This document shows, in pieces, positions 63,517 through 64,000 of a DNA stretch of 64,000 bases. A program made the position numbers and the translations under genes. Below the pieces are notes generated by a model that saw only the letters and a program-made list of their open reading frames with translations, made no database searches and was not told the DNA's origin. The stretch spans positions 10,553-74,552 of the forward strand of contig NRSV01000026.1 of NCBI GenBank assembly GCA_002286855.1. Direction: 5' to 3'. The first letter of the stretch is position 1, and every line of letters begins with the position of its first letter. This DNA is from Bipolaris cookei. Its lineage: Eukaryota; Ascomycota; Dothideomycetes; Pleosporales; Pleosporaceae.

Positions 63517-64000
63517 ACCGCACGCGGTATCGACTTCACTTATGGACCCCATCTCTTGAATAGTTAAACCGTGATAAAAAGAGAATACCAAAGAGTTACA
63601 AAGCACTCAATTGATTGAAACAGGTGCAAATAAATTGATCTTATTTCTAATCAGCTTGTTGTGTTGCCCTATCGATCGGGGAATTCAAAGGAGTTCCCAA
63701 CATCCCTGTGACTGTAGAAAGGGCCAATCAGATCTAAAGCGATGTGTGCAAACACCACAGCAGAAGACTGCGAATCATTCTGATTCTGGGGGGTTGCTCC
63801 AAAATTCCTGTCTGGGCATGCTAAGTCCAGAGATTTGATACTTGATAGTTGCTTCTGAGATTTATTGGACATGTTTTTACCATACGGTCAATCACCACAT
63901 GGGCAAACTCGTTCAAGCCCCCCTAGAACTATTTTTTTGATGATACTAGTTGACCGTAGAAAACTGATTTGTTACAGTGCTATATGTCCAAAATTTTAAT
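63517..64000. other. AT-rich flank, no gene called
   Basis: The minus-strand frame 63669-63872 (67 codons) has no recognised domain and could be the start of a gene lying outside the window or a chance ORF. Nothing else is visible. Confidence 0.45.

Noticed and set aside
63669..63872. 67-codon minus ORF at the right end
   Set aside because: No recognised domain and cut off from context by the window end; not called.
1..64000. CRISPR arrays, rRNA and tRNA genes
   Set aside because: No regularly spaced repeats of CRISPR type, no rRNA-like sequence and no tRNA cloverleaf noticed; tRNA detection by eye is weak, so a tRNA scan would be needed to exclude them.

Overview
This is genomic DNA of a filamentous ascomycete. 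The evidence is dense genes with 45-180 bp spliceosomal introns (GTAAGT-like donors, CTRAC-type branch sites), a fungal class II myosin, a Whi3-type RRM protein, a Zn2Cys6 regulator, a GPI-anchored GH76 enzyme, and Fot1/pogo, hAT and Ty3/Gypsy elements. Style and gene content fit Dothideomycetes (Pleosporales best), but the species cannot be fixed from sequence alone.

The window has two compartments. Positions 1-20,555 are a transposon graveyard with no housekeeping gene. In order it holds: a 5'-truncated Ty3/Gypsy pol with its 3' LTR; an intact Fot1/pogo-type transposon (2925-5195) with 276 bp inverted repeats and an uninterrupted transposase; a small secreted-protein ORF (5440-5643); relics of a PD-(D/E)XK-like gene and a NACHT/NLR gene; a second Gypsy relic cut by a solo LTR; a hAT element (9487-12592) carrying another solo LTR; a Tc1-like relic; several MITEs; a second small secreted cysteine-containing protein (15202-15423); broken pogo transposases; a TPR (NLR-type) relic split by a solo LTR; and a second hAT relic split by a MITE. 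Several insertions still show target-site duplications, so the layers can be ordered.

From about 20.6 kb the window is ordinary gene-rich chromosome: a Red1/ZFC3H1-like zinc-finger protein (RNA surveillance), divergent from a 2427-residue myosin II heavy chain; a secreted cysteine-containing protein; a nitroreductase-family protein; a hexose-transporter pseudogene; a small PPxY-motif protein; a Whi3-like RNA-binding protein; a Bot1/mS45-type mitoribosomal protein; SND2/TMEM208; the APC/C subunit Cdc27/APC3; NADH-cytochrome b5 reductase; and a DFG5/DCW1-type GH76 mannanase.

The last 8 kb (55,645-63,516) looks like a small catabolic cluster: a Tm-1-like UPF0261 protein and a TIM-barrel PEP-hydrolase-like protein transcribed divergently (these two domains are fused in plant Tm-1), an anion:cation-symporter-family MFS permease, a Zn2Cys6 regulator and a fumarylacetoacetate-hydrolase-family enzyme. 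Together they suggest uptake, cleavage and local control of an unknown organic acid. This is the best candidate in the window for an undescribed system. Exon boundaries were inferred by eye from splice signals and frame continuity; for the multi-exon genes the summed exon lengths were checked to be divisible by three.
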